Below, piece by piece: positions 45,354-53,930 of a DNA stretch of 64,000 nucleotides. Positions within the stretch are counted from its first letter, which is position 1, and every line of letters begins with the position of its first letter. The stretch covers positions 298,501 to 362,500 of the forward strand of contig CAJNDS010000191.1 of NCBI GenBank assembly GCA_905221605.1, in the 5' to 3' direction. Source of the DNA: Symbiodinium natans. Its lineage: Eukaryota > Sar > Dinophyceae > Suessiales > Symbiodiniaceae. The notes below the pieces were generated by a model. That model was not told the DNA's origin and did no database searches. It saw only the letters and a program-made list of their open reading frames with translations. The position numbers and the translations under genes were made by a program.

Positions 45354-48262
45354 CCCAACTCGCCAACTCCAAAAACTCGATCAAACCAATCCGGACCAGC
45401 GCTAACGTCATGCCCTTGCACGGCTTGAGCTGTTTCGGCTGAGCCATCGACGACCCAAGTAGGAGCTTCAATGAGTCTCCCCCCATCCAAGGCGCAAAGT
45501 CGCTCTCCGGGCTTTAGCATATCGGCTGCTACGTACTCCCCTTCGGGGCTCGCAGCAAAAAATGGCATACACTCCACGCAGCCTCGATCCATACACGCAC
45601 ACGCTTGAACCCTGAACCAGGTTTTGCTTATCGGAGGGTGACGTGCTTCGAAAACAGAATCATGGTTCCAGGTTTTGCTTATCGGGGGGTGACGTGCTTC
45701 GAAAGCAGAATCATGGTTCCAGGTTTTGCTTATCGGGGGGTGACGTGCTTCGAAAGCAGAATCATGGTTCCAGGTTTTGCTTATCGGGGGGTGACGTGCT
45801 TCGACATGACGCGCTCCCTCCTCCAGCATACCACCCTCTCCCCCCTGATGAGCATCATCAGCATCGTCCTCAGAAATGGCAAGGCACAACTGATTGGCCG
45901 AAGGCCCAGGAAGCACAAAACCAAACTCACTCAACGTGGCTTTATGCTCTGCTGTAGTTTTGTTTATTGCTAGCAAACTGTAAGAGACCAACAACAGAAC
46001 CCGGGACTGACCAAGAACCTGGGCCGAATGCCAGGATTTCGCATTGAGCTGAAGCGGCTCACGCTCCCGCAACCAACGCACCTGTCCAGCTTGCAACTCG
46101 CCGCCGGGCACCGCCCGAACTTCTACAGGTCCTGACAACTGATCACCCATTTGTAGCTGCGACCAAACGTACATCCCTGGTTTGGGAAGGCAAATTGGAT
46201 ACAGAACGTTGGAGTTGGGGATGTTATTGATGTCGCGGTGCGGGCCAACGTTTCCTTGCGTAAATAGGGCTACGGTGGTAAACGAAACCCCTGGCGCTAC
46301 GGTCCGGATGACAGCAGCCAGTAAGCGGGCAAACCCAGGGAGTCGTGTCATGTTTGTCAGTCCCACCTGCCCTCCATGCCGAAAGAGTCCCCAGGTACCC
46401 TGCATCCCATCCCTTGTAGTGGCAGAGCAACTCGCCTTGGATTTCACCCACGCTGAGGCCTTCAGGAACTCCAAAGCTCGATTGAAGGCAAAAGGTTGCG
46501 TGGCAGCTATCACTGCAGCATGTTCATCTTCAGACAAAAAATGGCTATGCAGACGGGCTAGCCTCGTCTTCAGCCTTATCCGTCGAGCGGGCTCCCTCTG
46601 ATGTGTGGGAGCCGCTGGGGCATCCGTAGACAACGGCGATTGAGCGCTGTGGGTGGTGGCAGCGGGAACATACGCTGGAGGGTTGGGGCACGTGAGAACG
46701 TCCCTAAAGATTATCGTGGTAGCAAAAAACTCCCCCTCATCTGTGCGAATCACCCACGCTTGCGGCACCCCATAAACGGGAGCCAGCACCACAGCTGGCA
46801 CCACCCGCTCTGACCACTGGTTTTTCAGCCTCCAAGATCTCTGACGCACATACACCTTGCACCCAAATGGCACCATCGGCACCACCGTCTGACCTAACCT
46901 TTTTAGGCCCTCCCGTAGCCGATGTTCTGTGGCCCAGCGCCACGCCAATGGCCACAAGTCCTTATCCAACTTCGTGGCCAAAAGATGGGTCCTAGTGAGT
47001 TGCTTGGCCATCGCAATGGAGCGTTCAGCACGGCCGTTGCTGCGCCAGTTATCCCCCAACGTGTTTGACAGCAAAATCTGCCGGGACGCCGCCCACTCCG
47101 CTAGGTGCTTGTTTTGAAACTCCAACCCTGCGTCCGAGTGGATACGTTGCACTTTGAAACCCAAAGAGTGGATTCTTGTCTCTATTTTTCGAATAGCAGT
47201 AAGAACTTCCTTTGAGGCTTTGGATTTCAGGGGTTCGCAAAAGGTAAGCTCAATCACCGGCAACTCGCTAAGGAGATGAACCCCTGCATCATCCATAGGT
47301 TTTGGGGGTCCTTTGGATTCAGGTTTTTCCTCCCTCTCGTCATCGCTGACGCCAAAAATATCATCCTTGTCCTGGTCCCCAATGAGATCTTGTACCCCTT
47401 CCTCACTATCGAGCCGCTCTGGCAAAGAACTCAAATCCTCACCAACACCAACCGGGCTCAGCCGCACCTTACGTACCCGCGAGGGGACCTCAAGTTCCTC
47501 ATCGCTAGTGGGAGCATAGGAAGGTGAACTCAGGATAGCGTCAGCACCTGATGCAACTGTAGCTCCTGGGTTCTGGAGACCTCCAGCTTCTGGGTTTTCA
47601 TGGCCTTTTGGGTCCTGGCTTTGGTCTCTGGTTTTCAAGGCCTTGAGGTCTGGGAGGACAAAAACTGCTTGCAGCATGTATTTCACTTTACTGATACGCT
47701 CGTCGTACCCCGACCGGAACAAACCAGCCAAATCAATCGCAAGCACGTTGACATCCGGGATCATCCCTCTACAGTGACGCTTGTCCCTTGACCTTCCCTC
47801 AACACAAGCCCGACATCGTCGCCAGTAAGGGACATGACCCTGCTCCAAGTGGCGTCTCATCGCCTCTTCATCCGAATGCTTTACCGCCTTTATTTGGACA
47901 CACTGGAAATCCTTGTCGAGGGACTCTTGAAGGGCCTCAACGATCGATTTCACCAAACCTGGAGCCCAGGCTCCCCACTCCCTTGAGTCCTCACTATCCT
48001 TGGTCCACGAGGCCTGGACGCCTGAAGTCGCAACTGTGAGCCACTGCAACGGGAGATTCGTTCCGATAGTCGTGGGCTTTACCCGCGTATGTCCCAGCGG
48101 ACCTTGATTGAGGTTTACCTTAGACCATCCGAGGTAACCTTGCAAGTCCTTCCACTCCTTAGTAGCAAGCAAACAAGGGCATCGACGATGATCCTCAATC
48201 TGGCGATACTCTACCGCGTCTCGAGGCTGCTCTACAAGGCCATACAGGGATCCCATGCCCAA
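45302..48262 (-). CDS. Copia integrase with an added 2OG-Fe(II) dioxygenase-like domain
   Basis: 986 codons if counted from a TTG at 48,262; no ATG is implied, and the frame is open further upstream, so it is probably entered from gag. Zinc-binding residues are H138, H143, C150 and C153. The integrase triad is D177, D377 and E413, with the usual 35 residues between the last two; about 120 acidic, low-complexity residues separate the first two more widely than normal. Around residues 590-770 is an extra domain: HRD at 675-677 in GPHRDINNIPN, a distal His in SWHSAQ (H745), and Arg in SRVLLLVSYSL (R754). This is the metal and 2-oxoglutarate pattern of Fe(II) dioxygenases, and the spelling resembles the TET/JBP group. 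Four 17-residue repeats follow (821-882), then a Cys-started segment (895-940) faintly like a Hint domain. The 3' end is in a different frame from reverse transcriptase. Confidence 0.9.
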   Translation of the reverse strand: MGMGSLYGLVEQPRDAVEYRQIEDHRRCPCLLATKEWKDLQGYLGWSKVNLNQGPLGHTRVKPTTIGTNLPLQWLTVATSGVQASWTKDSEDSREWGAWAPGLVKSIVEALQESLDKDFQCVQIKAVKHSDEEAMRRHLEQGHVPYWRRCRACVEGRSRDKRHCRGMIPDVNVLAIDLAGLFRSGYDERISKVKYMLQAVFVLPDLKALKTRDQSQDPKGHENPEAGGLQNPGATVASGADAILSSPSYAPTSDEELEVPSRVRKVRLSPVGVGEDLSSLPERLDSEEGVQDLIGDQDKDDIFGVSDDEREEKPESKGPPKPMDDAGVHLLSELPVIELTFCEPLKSKASKEVLTAIRKIETRIHSLGFKVQRIHSDAGLEFQNKHLAEWAASRQILLSNTLGDNWRSNGRAERSIAMAKQLTRTHLLATKLDKDLWPLAWRWATEHRLREGLKRLGQTVVPMVPFGCKVYVRQRSWRLKNQWSERVVPAVVLAPVYGVPQAWVIRTDEGEFFATTIIFRDVLTCPNPPAYVPAATTHSAQSPLSTDAPAAPTHQREPARRIRLKTRLARLHSHFLSEDEHAAVIAATQPFAFNRALEFLKASAWVKSKASCSATTRDGMQGTWGLFRHGGQVGLTNMTRLPGFARLLAAVIRTVAPGVSFTTVALFTQGNVGPHRDINNIPNSNVLYPICLPKPGMYVWSQLQMGDQLSGPVEVRAVPGGELQAGQVRWLREREPLQLNAKSWHSAQVLGQSRVLLLVSYSLLAINKTTAEHKATLSEFGFVLPGPSANQLCLAISEDDADDAHQGGEGGMLEEGARHVEARHPPISKTWNHDSAFEARHPPISKTWNHDSAFEARHPPISKTWNHDSVFEARHPPISKTWFRVQACACMDRGCVECMPFFAASPEGEYVAADMLKPGERLCALDGGRLIEAPTWVVDGSAETAQAVQGHDVSAGPDWFDRVFGVGELGCFARCLVLIRVMLKVG
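45617..45805 (-). repeat. 51-bp in-frame tandem repeat in the integrase-oxygenase frame
   Basis: Copies start at 45,617, 45,668, 45,719 and 45,770. Each encodes 17 residues (ARHPPISKTWNHDSAFE type). The copies are almost identical, so expansion is recent. Confidence 0.95.
45955..46495 (-). other. 2OG-Fe(II) dioxygenase-like domain inside the polyprotein (TET/JBP-like)
   Basis: This covers residues ~590-770 of the integrase frame. HxD (H675, D677), a distal His (H745) and an Arg nine residues later (R754) are in the order and spacing of a double-stranded beta-helix oxygenase. The Asn after the HRD motif (HRDINN) and the pattern R-V-L-L-L-V-x-Y after the distal His are also seen in TET/JBP enzymes. 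Family placement is from memory of motifs, not from a search. AlkB-like or other 2OG oxygenases are alternatives. Confidence 0.6.
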
Positions 48263-48945
48263 AACCTCGTTAGAGTCTTTGGCGGCATGCAGAAGCGCGG
48301 CGGTCCTGACCCACAGTAAGAGCTCTCCAGCTTGTCTAGCCTCTGACTCAGCGATGACGTAGCTTCTAGCACACGATCCAACACAGGCGCCATCTGTACC
48401 TGCATGAGCTGACTCATCAACGCGCCCAAGGCCTGAGTGTCAATTTGAACCCCTTGGTGCTGCATTGGGAAGTTCATTCCCAAGACCGGGCTTTCCGCAG
48501 CCATAGAGGCCACCCGAGCTTCCATATCGCTCTGCCGATCATCTGCTACAGCTTGCTCTCCCGCAGCAGATGCTCCTGTTGGAGCGCCCAGCCTAGAGTA
48601 GTCGGGAATCAACTCTTCAGCTGACGACTGCTCGTTCTCCCTGAATTGGACAACACGCTCCGCAGCCACGCCAGCCATATCAACTGCAGGCTCCCTGGCA
48701 CTGGGTCCCACCTCACCAGCTTCGGCTTGAGCCATTCCACTCCTCTGAAGATCATTATTCGTAACTTCGGTTGCCTCGTCCCCACCCTCCATCTGATCAT
48801 AGTTCGGCTCCAAAGACTGAGCAGAGAGCTCACTCGAAGCTCTACTGGCAGCCCCTGACTGAGCCCTTCGGAACTCCTGCTGCACTGCATCTGACCAGAA
48901 CGGGTTTGGCTCGGCTTGCGCTCCAGATCCAGGAGATTGTTCCAT
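48232..48945 (-). CDS. Copia gag N-terminal region
   Basis: 237 codons from ATG at 48,945, about 26 bases inside the 5' LTR. It is rich in Ala, Ser, Glu and Gln and begins with a PFWSDAVQQEFRR stretch (15-27) that I associate with gag starts of dinoflagellate Copia elements. A helical, likely coiled-coil segment follows near the end (about 185-216, LMSQLMQVQMAPVLDRVLE). No CCHC zinc knuckle or protease motif (D-S/T-G) is present before the frame stops, so the distal gag and protease region seems to be missing. It overlaps the integrase frame in the -1 register, and that frame is open for at least 170 bases upstream of the gag stop. Confidence 0.75.
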   Translation of the reverse strand: MEQSPGSGAQAEPNPFWSDAVQQEFRRAQSGAASRASSELSAQSLEPNYDQMEGGDEATEVTNNDLQRSGMAQAEAGEVGPSAREPAVDMAGVAAERVVQFRENEQSSAEELIPDYSRLGAPTGASAAGEQAVADDRQSDMEARVASMAAESPVLGMNFPMQHQGVQIDTQALGALMSQLMQVQMAPVLDRVLEATSSLSQRLDKLESSYCGSGPPRFCMPPKTLTRFWAWDPCMAL

Positions 48946-48955
48946 TGCGTCAAAG

Positions 48956-48970
48956 TTGGGCTCCTAACCC
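48956..48970 (-). promoter_or_regulatory. Primer-binding site, half-tRNA type
   Basis: On the minus strand, GGGTTAGGAGCCCAA lies one base inside the 5' LTR. Its complement, GGGCTCCTAACCC, matches the eukaryotic initiator tRNA-Met anticodon arm (GGGCTCATAACCC) except at one position. Drosophila copia primes with a cleaved initiator tRNA-Met half at the same arm. A tRNA-Arg with anticodon CCU would match the loop exactly and is the alternative primer. Confidence 0.65.
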
Positions 48971-48971
48971 G

Positions 48972-49179
48972 TGTGAGCTGAGGGAGCTCCCACGGAGGCG
49001 CAGCTTACCGACTCTTTTACACAGAAGGCCACACAAAGAACTGCGTAGTCTCAGGGATTGGTGCTGAGCACAGGCGCTTTGGCTATACATCTCGATTTTA
49101 AAGATGCCTGGCACAGCCTCCTACACAAAAGAGTCTCGAGCGGAAGGCCGTAGGCATCGAGATCACACTTGTCAACACA
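48972..49179 (-). repeat. 5' LTR of the Copia element
   Basis: 208 bp with TG...CA ends, containing the five bases missing from the other LTR. Promoter and polyadenylation signals are presumably inside it, but no TATA box is evident, as is usual in dinoflagellates. Confidence 0.95.
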
Positions 49180-49181
49180 CT

Positions 49182-49553
49182 ATATACAATATGCGATATA
49201 TATATATATATGTATATATATCTATTTATTGATATTTATATTTACATTTATATACATACACATATCATATAATGTACGACAATATGAAAATATAAACATA
49301 AATATAAATGATATATATATATGTGTATATATATATATATATATATAAGTATAAGTGTATATATATATACACATGATATAATGTTGAATATAAAATATAT
49401 AGACATATATATAGTATAATATAATATAATATCTATATATATATATAATATATATATAAATATATAAATATATATATAATATATATATAATAATATATAA
49501 TATAATATATATATATATATATATTATATATAATATCTATAATATATAAATAT

Positions 49554-49587
<34 letters not shown>

Positions 49588-49970
49588 ATATATAATACAT
49601 AGTACATACGCATTAAAAATATGAACATAAATACATAATACATAACACATAATACATAATACATAATACAGAATACATAATATAAAACATATAATATATA
49701 ATTCATAATACATAGTACATAAAACATAAAACATAATATAGAATTCATAATACATAATTAATACATAATACATAATACATAATACATAATACAGAATACG
49801 TAATGCATAATACATAATACATAATATATAATATATAATATATAATAATATATAATGTATAATGTATAGTATATAATAGGTAATGTGTAATGTAATGTGT
49901 ATTATGTAATATGTATATATATATATATATGTATGCACATACATACATACATATATATATATATACACAC
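49182..49970. repeat. AT-rich microsatellite, right of the Copia element
   Basis: Nearly 800 bp: TATATA blocks at 49,195-49,590, then ATACATAAT-type units at 49,595-49,810, then TATAATGTATAATG text. Open frames here are artefacts rich in Tyr and Ile. Confidence 0.97.
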
Positions 49971-50067
49971 ACGTTGACCTTCACTATCGTGTGTATATAA
50001 TATATATTTATATTTATTGATTTTTACTTATTTGTCTAATTTAATTATTTATTTATACGCATAGGAC

Positions 50068-50275
50068 CCGCAGGACCAGGCGGACAGACAAGCAGACCAG
50101 AGGACCAGAGGACCAGGGGACCACAAGACCAGGGGACCACGGGACCAGAGGACCACGGGACCAGAGGACCACGGGACCAGAGGACCACGGGACCAGAGGA
50201 CCACGGGACCAGAGGACCACGGGACCAGAGGACCACGGGACCAGAGGACCACGGGCCAGAGGACCACGCAGGTGG
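50068..50275. repeat. 16-bp minisatellite, GGACCAGAGGACCACG type
   Basis: About 12 copies. The middle seven or eight are near-perfect (50,145-50,260) and the edges are more degenerate. It lies just inside the right inverted end of the large insertion. Confidence 0.95.
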
Positions 50276-50286
50276 GCCGGATGGCT

Positions 50287-50372
50287 TATTTTTTTTTGAT
50301 GCCTATTATTTTTTTTATTGATCCCTATTAGTTTTCTTTTTGATGCTTATTATTTTTTTTGATGCCTATGCC
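50287..50372 (-). repeat. Right inverted terminal region
   Basis: The reverse complement begins GGCATAGGCATC with an A run, then AAGCATCA, GGGATCAA and GGCATCA units, mirroring the left end. Confidence 0.55.
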
Positions 50373-50382
50373 ATATCGGGCG
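50373..50382 (+). repeat. Right copy of 10-bp direct repeat ATATCGGGCG
   Basis: Identical to 40,619-40,628. Confidence 0.6.
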
Positions 50383-52344
50383 CCAACGTGAAACACGAGT
50401 CTGCACCGCAAGCCCAGGACACCAAAACCCCAGGGTTTAGGGTTTAGGGTTTAGGGTTTAGGGGCAACGACCGCGCCGCAGCGGCTGCTGCCACAGCACT
50501 GTCTACCTTCGCAACTACACTCTTTTGTGTCGCCCCCCTGTTGCCTCACGATCATCCTACCTGCTGTCGACATTACTATGGCTGTCGTGTTCTAAACTCC
50601 ACGTCTGATCTTGGCATCCGGGCGTTGGTACTTGCCGTATCTGCCTTCGGCAGCGGGCCCTTCTCATCCCCGTTCGCAAAGGCTTGCTGCGCCTGGCAAA
50701 ACGGCATCTATGGAATCTATACATCCCGGGTTTAGGGTTTAGGGCTTAGGGCTTAGGGTTTAGGGGGGTTGGGGTTTAGTCAGGGGTTGCGAATCGACGC
50801 GTATTGTAGGTCGCCATGAAGATGCGAGTGACCTCGAGCATCGTTCGCCAGCATCGTACCCATGCTGCTATGCTCTGGTGCAGAGATAGAAGGCAAACGA
50901 TCACCAACCCTAGCGAAAACGGTCCCATGGCCCCAAAATGACAGTCCCTAGAACATACCCCATACCTGCCTTTTGCAGAAGCCTGCTGTGCAGAATGAGG
51001 AGGTCCCGGCCTGAAGGGCAGTGTTCTCCGTGGTTCTCAGTGAAACCTCGGCCTGAAGCCTTCAACCCATAGACCCAAGAGTCACCTCTGAATGGGCTTA
51101 TAAGGGAACCCTAACCCGAAAAAAACGAATAAGGACTCCTCGGGGTCCTAGACCCCGAGCCCTGAGGAATTCCTAACCTGGCAATCCAAGAGCTCGCCGA
51201 GAGCACAAGCTTAACCCGTGCAGGTGCTAAAGGGGTGCAGGGTTGTCGGTTACAAGTACCCTATAGCTATACTCCCCAATAATTGTTTGGTGTATAAACT
51301 GTATAAGCCCTAGACCCTTACTTAAGGCTGCCATTTCGGCATCCCGGCGATCGAAGGCGTGACCGCTGAAGTGGACCTGCCCCGGCTGATAGCCAGAACC
51401 TGGGCTCCTAAACCGAACCTTTGTAGCACTGAAATATACACATACAGTAATACGGTCACATAGATATAACAGTATAAGCATATACGAATATCATGACACC
51501 TTACAAATATGCGAACATATTCATACAAGAATACAAAAATACCTTGTCGAGCTTCAGAGGTCCGGAGTCTTAGCGGCTCAGCATTATCATAAGAATGAAG
51601 GGATGCGCACGGGATTTTCATTGATTAAGGTGTATTCAGAAGCACTTATGTTGGGCCTTATACCCCGTCTTACTTTTTCCTGGTTCATTATGCTATTAAA
51701 AATCATGCTCATTCTTTATCCGATCTTATTCTATTACATGGTCTTTTTCATAAATCCAATACTATATGATAATGCATAGCACAAGTGATCTTACGTGTGT
51801 GTAGATATGTGATTCTCTCTTCTGTCTGTTTTGTATATTAATAGTGTGGAAATGATACATTGCATTTTGCACGCTACACAGTATACTATAAGCACTGAAG
51901 TTCGGTCTGAAAACAGAAGTGGTGTATATCATGTCACGGAATGTATACCAGTATGCAAACGTCTGGTGAAAACCTACTGAAACCAAATCAGGTGTCGACC
52001 TGGCCATTTGCCCAAATAGTGCGCCACGCACATGGAGATATCGCAAAAGATGCATGCGTCAACTGGTCACGTTGTCTTCGCCCCAGGTAGGGAATGGCAG
52101 GGACACCTCCTGAGAGTACCCTGCTGCAGACCTTTTACAGGCTCCACCCTGGAGCATTTCTGATTGTTCGCAAGCTCCAAATTCTGTCAATTACAACATT
52201 TGGAAGTTCTGGCATCTATTGCATTTCGCGAAGAAACGAAGCTTGGCTAGGCTGATGCCTGGCTTTACTTTGACATTGCCTTGGCTTTGCATTTGCAAAC
52301 ATTGCTTGGTTGAAGCCCGGTTTCGGGTTTAAGGGTACAGGTTT
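50383..52344. other. No gene recognised
   Basis: Telomere-like tracts at 50,432-50,462 and 50,729-50,780. On the minus strand around 51,310-51,425 a frame reads GYQPGQVHFSGHAFDRRDAE and then meets GTAAGGG, a possible 5' splice site. This is too weak to call an exon. 51,600-51,880 is AT-rich. Confidence 0.45.
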
Positions 52345-52438
52345 GCATGTTCCCCCTTATTAGACTAACAGTCCTTAATCGGGAATATAGTACCCCCTAT
52401 TGTAATCCCGATTAAAGACTGCTAGTATCAGGGGGATC
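52345..52438. repeat. Family A element, copy 6
   Basis: GCATGTTCCCCCTTATTAGA, CTAACAGTCCTTAATCGGGA, TAATCCCGATTAAAGACTGC and TAGTATCAGGGGGAT. The inner arms are the best inverse match of any copy; the outer ends are eroded. Confidence 0.75.
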
Positions 52439-52991
52439 CTAAGGTATAGGTTTTATGAACCCCAGACCCTTCCGGCCGGATATGCCAAACGCTGCAGCTG
52501 GGCTCCAGGCGCATCAAGCCTGCTGAAGCTCCGTGGTTGAACAACGTATGGATGTCAGGTGAAGTTTAAGGCTTCGGGGTGTTAACTCAGGGTGAAACCC
52601 GGCATGGAAATTGAAACAGGCTGAGAGTTCAAGACGGGCCCGGCGAAGACTTCAGGCATGCACCATAACTTCGAAAGTTCCCTCTCACCTTTGGAAGGAA
52701 CGCGGAAAAAAAAAAAAAAAACGAATCCCTAATCCAAAATCAAGAACAGCGGAATCTGCGGGACTACTGGCCTTTCCGCAGGTCAGTGATCACCTCCTGC
52801 TGAGACACTTCAGGTTGGGGGCCCAACGGAGCAAATCTACAGCAGCCGTCGCCAAGTTGCGAAGTCTGTCTCACACACCCCAGCTACACAAACAGCCAAC
52901 TCCTGAAGTAGTCATAACTTCGAATGCACTCAATGACTTGTGCCAACTCCAGCTCGGGCATTCCAGTACATTTCAACCAGGCTCATGAGTC
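52439..52991. other. No gene recognised
   Basis: A 125-codon frame (52,611-52,988) spans a 16-base A run and has no domain. Not called. Confidence 0.45.
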
Positions 52992-53081
52992 TAAACCCTA
53001 AACCCTAAACCCTAAACCCTAAACCCTAAACCCTAAACCCTAAACCCTAAACCCTAAACCCTAAACCCTAAACCCTAAACC
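52992..53081. repeat. Interstitial telomere-like array, CCCTAAA orientation
   Basis: Thirteen nearly perfect units. Confidence 0.98.
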
Positions 53082-53194
53082 TATAGACGCTGGTTCGGAG
53101 TGGGCTCAGGGGTCCCGCTGGCCCTGAGACATGGCCCTCCCATGACCTTTTCTGGCTCATTCGGTGGACCCTCGGGTGCCTTCAGACAATCAGA

Positions 53195-53385
53195 ATACGA
53201 ATAAGAGTAATAATACTAAAACTACGAATATTAATAATTAAATTAATAATAATAGCCTTAGTAATATTGAGAGTATGAATAAAAAAACACTAATAAGCTT
53301 AATAAGACTAAAAATACTGATATTAATAAATATTACTATTAAAATAATAATAATAATAATAATAGTACTAATAATACTAAGTATG
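53195..53385. repeat. AT-rich AATAAT-type microsatellite
   Basis: Degenerate AATAATA/ACTAATA words over about 190 bp, similar in type to 7,798-7,890. Confidence 0.85.
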
Positions 53386-53930
53386 GATTTGTTGTACCTT
53401 GAACCAACCCCTCGGCAGGGCTGTATGCAAGGGCTTCTTCGTCTCAGGCCCTTTTGCTCCTCCATCCTCGCGTTCTCACCACTCCGTGCTTCAACCCCCT
53501 GATTCCTTCCGGCCTCCTGTGGCCGAGCTCTACAGAAGAGACTTACCCGACTCCACTGCCATAAACTCAACCCCACTGCAGGCACTCACATTAAGCATGG
53601 AGGCGCCCCCCTTCACAGCACCCCTCAACCCTAACCCCCTAACCCCTAAGACTAAGGCACCAACCCCTGGTTTAGGGGATGCACCAACTCACAATTAGCC
53701 TTAACTATAGTTCAACAAACTAATCAAGACTCTGTCCCGGCTCCGTCGTTGGCGGCGGGTTCAAAACGGCCCTCAAACACTTCGATTTCTTTGGCACCCT
53801 GTGCAACAATCAATAGCTCCTCCTGCTAAAGCAGACTGAACTCAAGCCGCCCCGCTAGCTTTCAGATGGGGGTGTACGAAAGTTAGGGGAACCCCAATAG
53901 AGATCCCACACAGTAGGGTTCCCTTATTTC
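53386..53930. other. No gene recognised
   Basis: Short frames only. The segment ends at the satellite with no obvious junction repeat. Confidence 0.5.

Larger units (their letters stand above)
41888..49181 (-). mobile_element. Ty1/Copia LTR retrotransposon, nearly full length
   Basis: Two ~205-bp LTRs flank gag-like, integrase and reverse transcriptase-RNase H frames read leftwards. Integrase lies upstream of reverse transcriptase, which is the Copia order. A primer-binding site abuts the 5' (right) LTR and a polypurine tract abuts the 3' (left) LTR. If two shared bases at one LTR end and three at the other are counted as element, the flanks are ATATA at 41,883-41,887 and 49,182-49,186, a possible 5-bp target duplication; the site is AT-rich, so this is weak. 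The LTRs differ by two substitutions and one 5-base indel, suggesting recent insertion. No retroviral protease or CCHC knuckle was seen, and the three frames are out of register. Confidence 0.95.
40629..50372. mobile_element. Candidate 9.7-kb inverted-repeat insertion containing a nested Copia element
   Basis: Both ends consist of A/T-rich repeats of GGATCA/GCATCA followed by A runs, in inverted orientation (40,629-40,704 and 50,287-50,372). Directly outside each end lies the same 10-mer, ATATCGGGCG (40,619-40,628 and 50,373-50,382), as expected of a target-site duplication. Without the nested retrotransposon about 2.4 kb remains: G-rich and module D repeats on the left, AT-rich microsatellite, and a 16-bp minisatellite on the right. 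No transposase was found. Mutator-like elements make 9-11 bp duplications, but the family assignment is inference. Shared low-complexity ends brought together by chance remain possible. Confidence 0.5.

Noticed and set aside
41883-49186. ATATA flanking the Copia element as a firm target duplication
   Set aside because: The match is perfect but lies in AT-rich microsatellite and requires extending the LTRs beyond TG...CA, so it is kept only as a possibility.
49524-49984. Tyr/Ile-rich frames suggesting a membrane protein
   Set aside because: They are translations of the AT-rich microsatellite.
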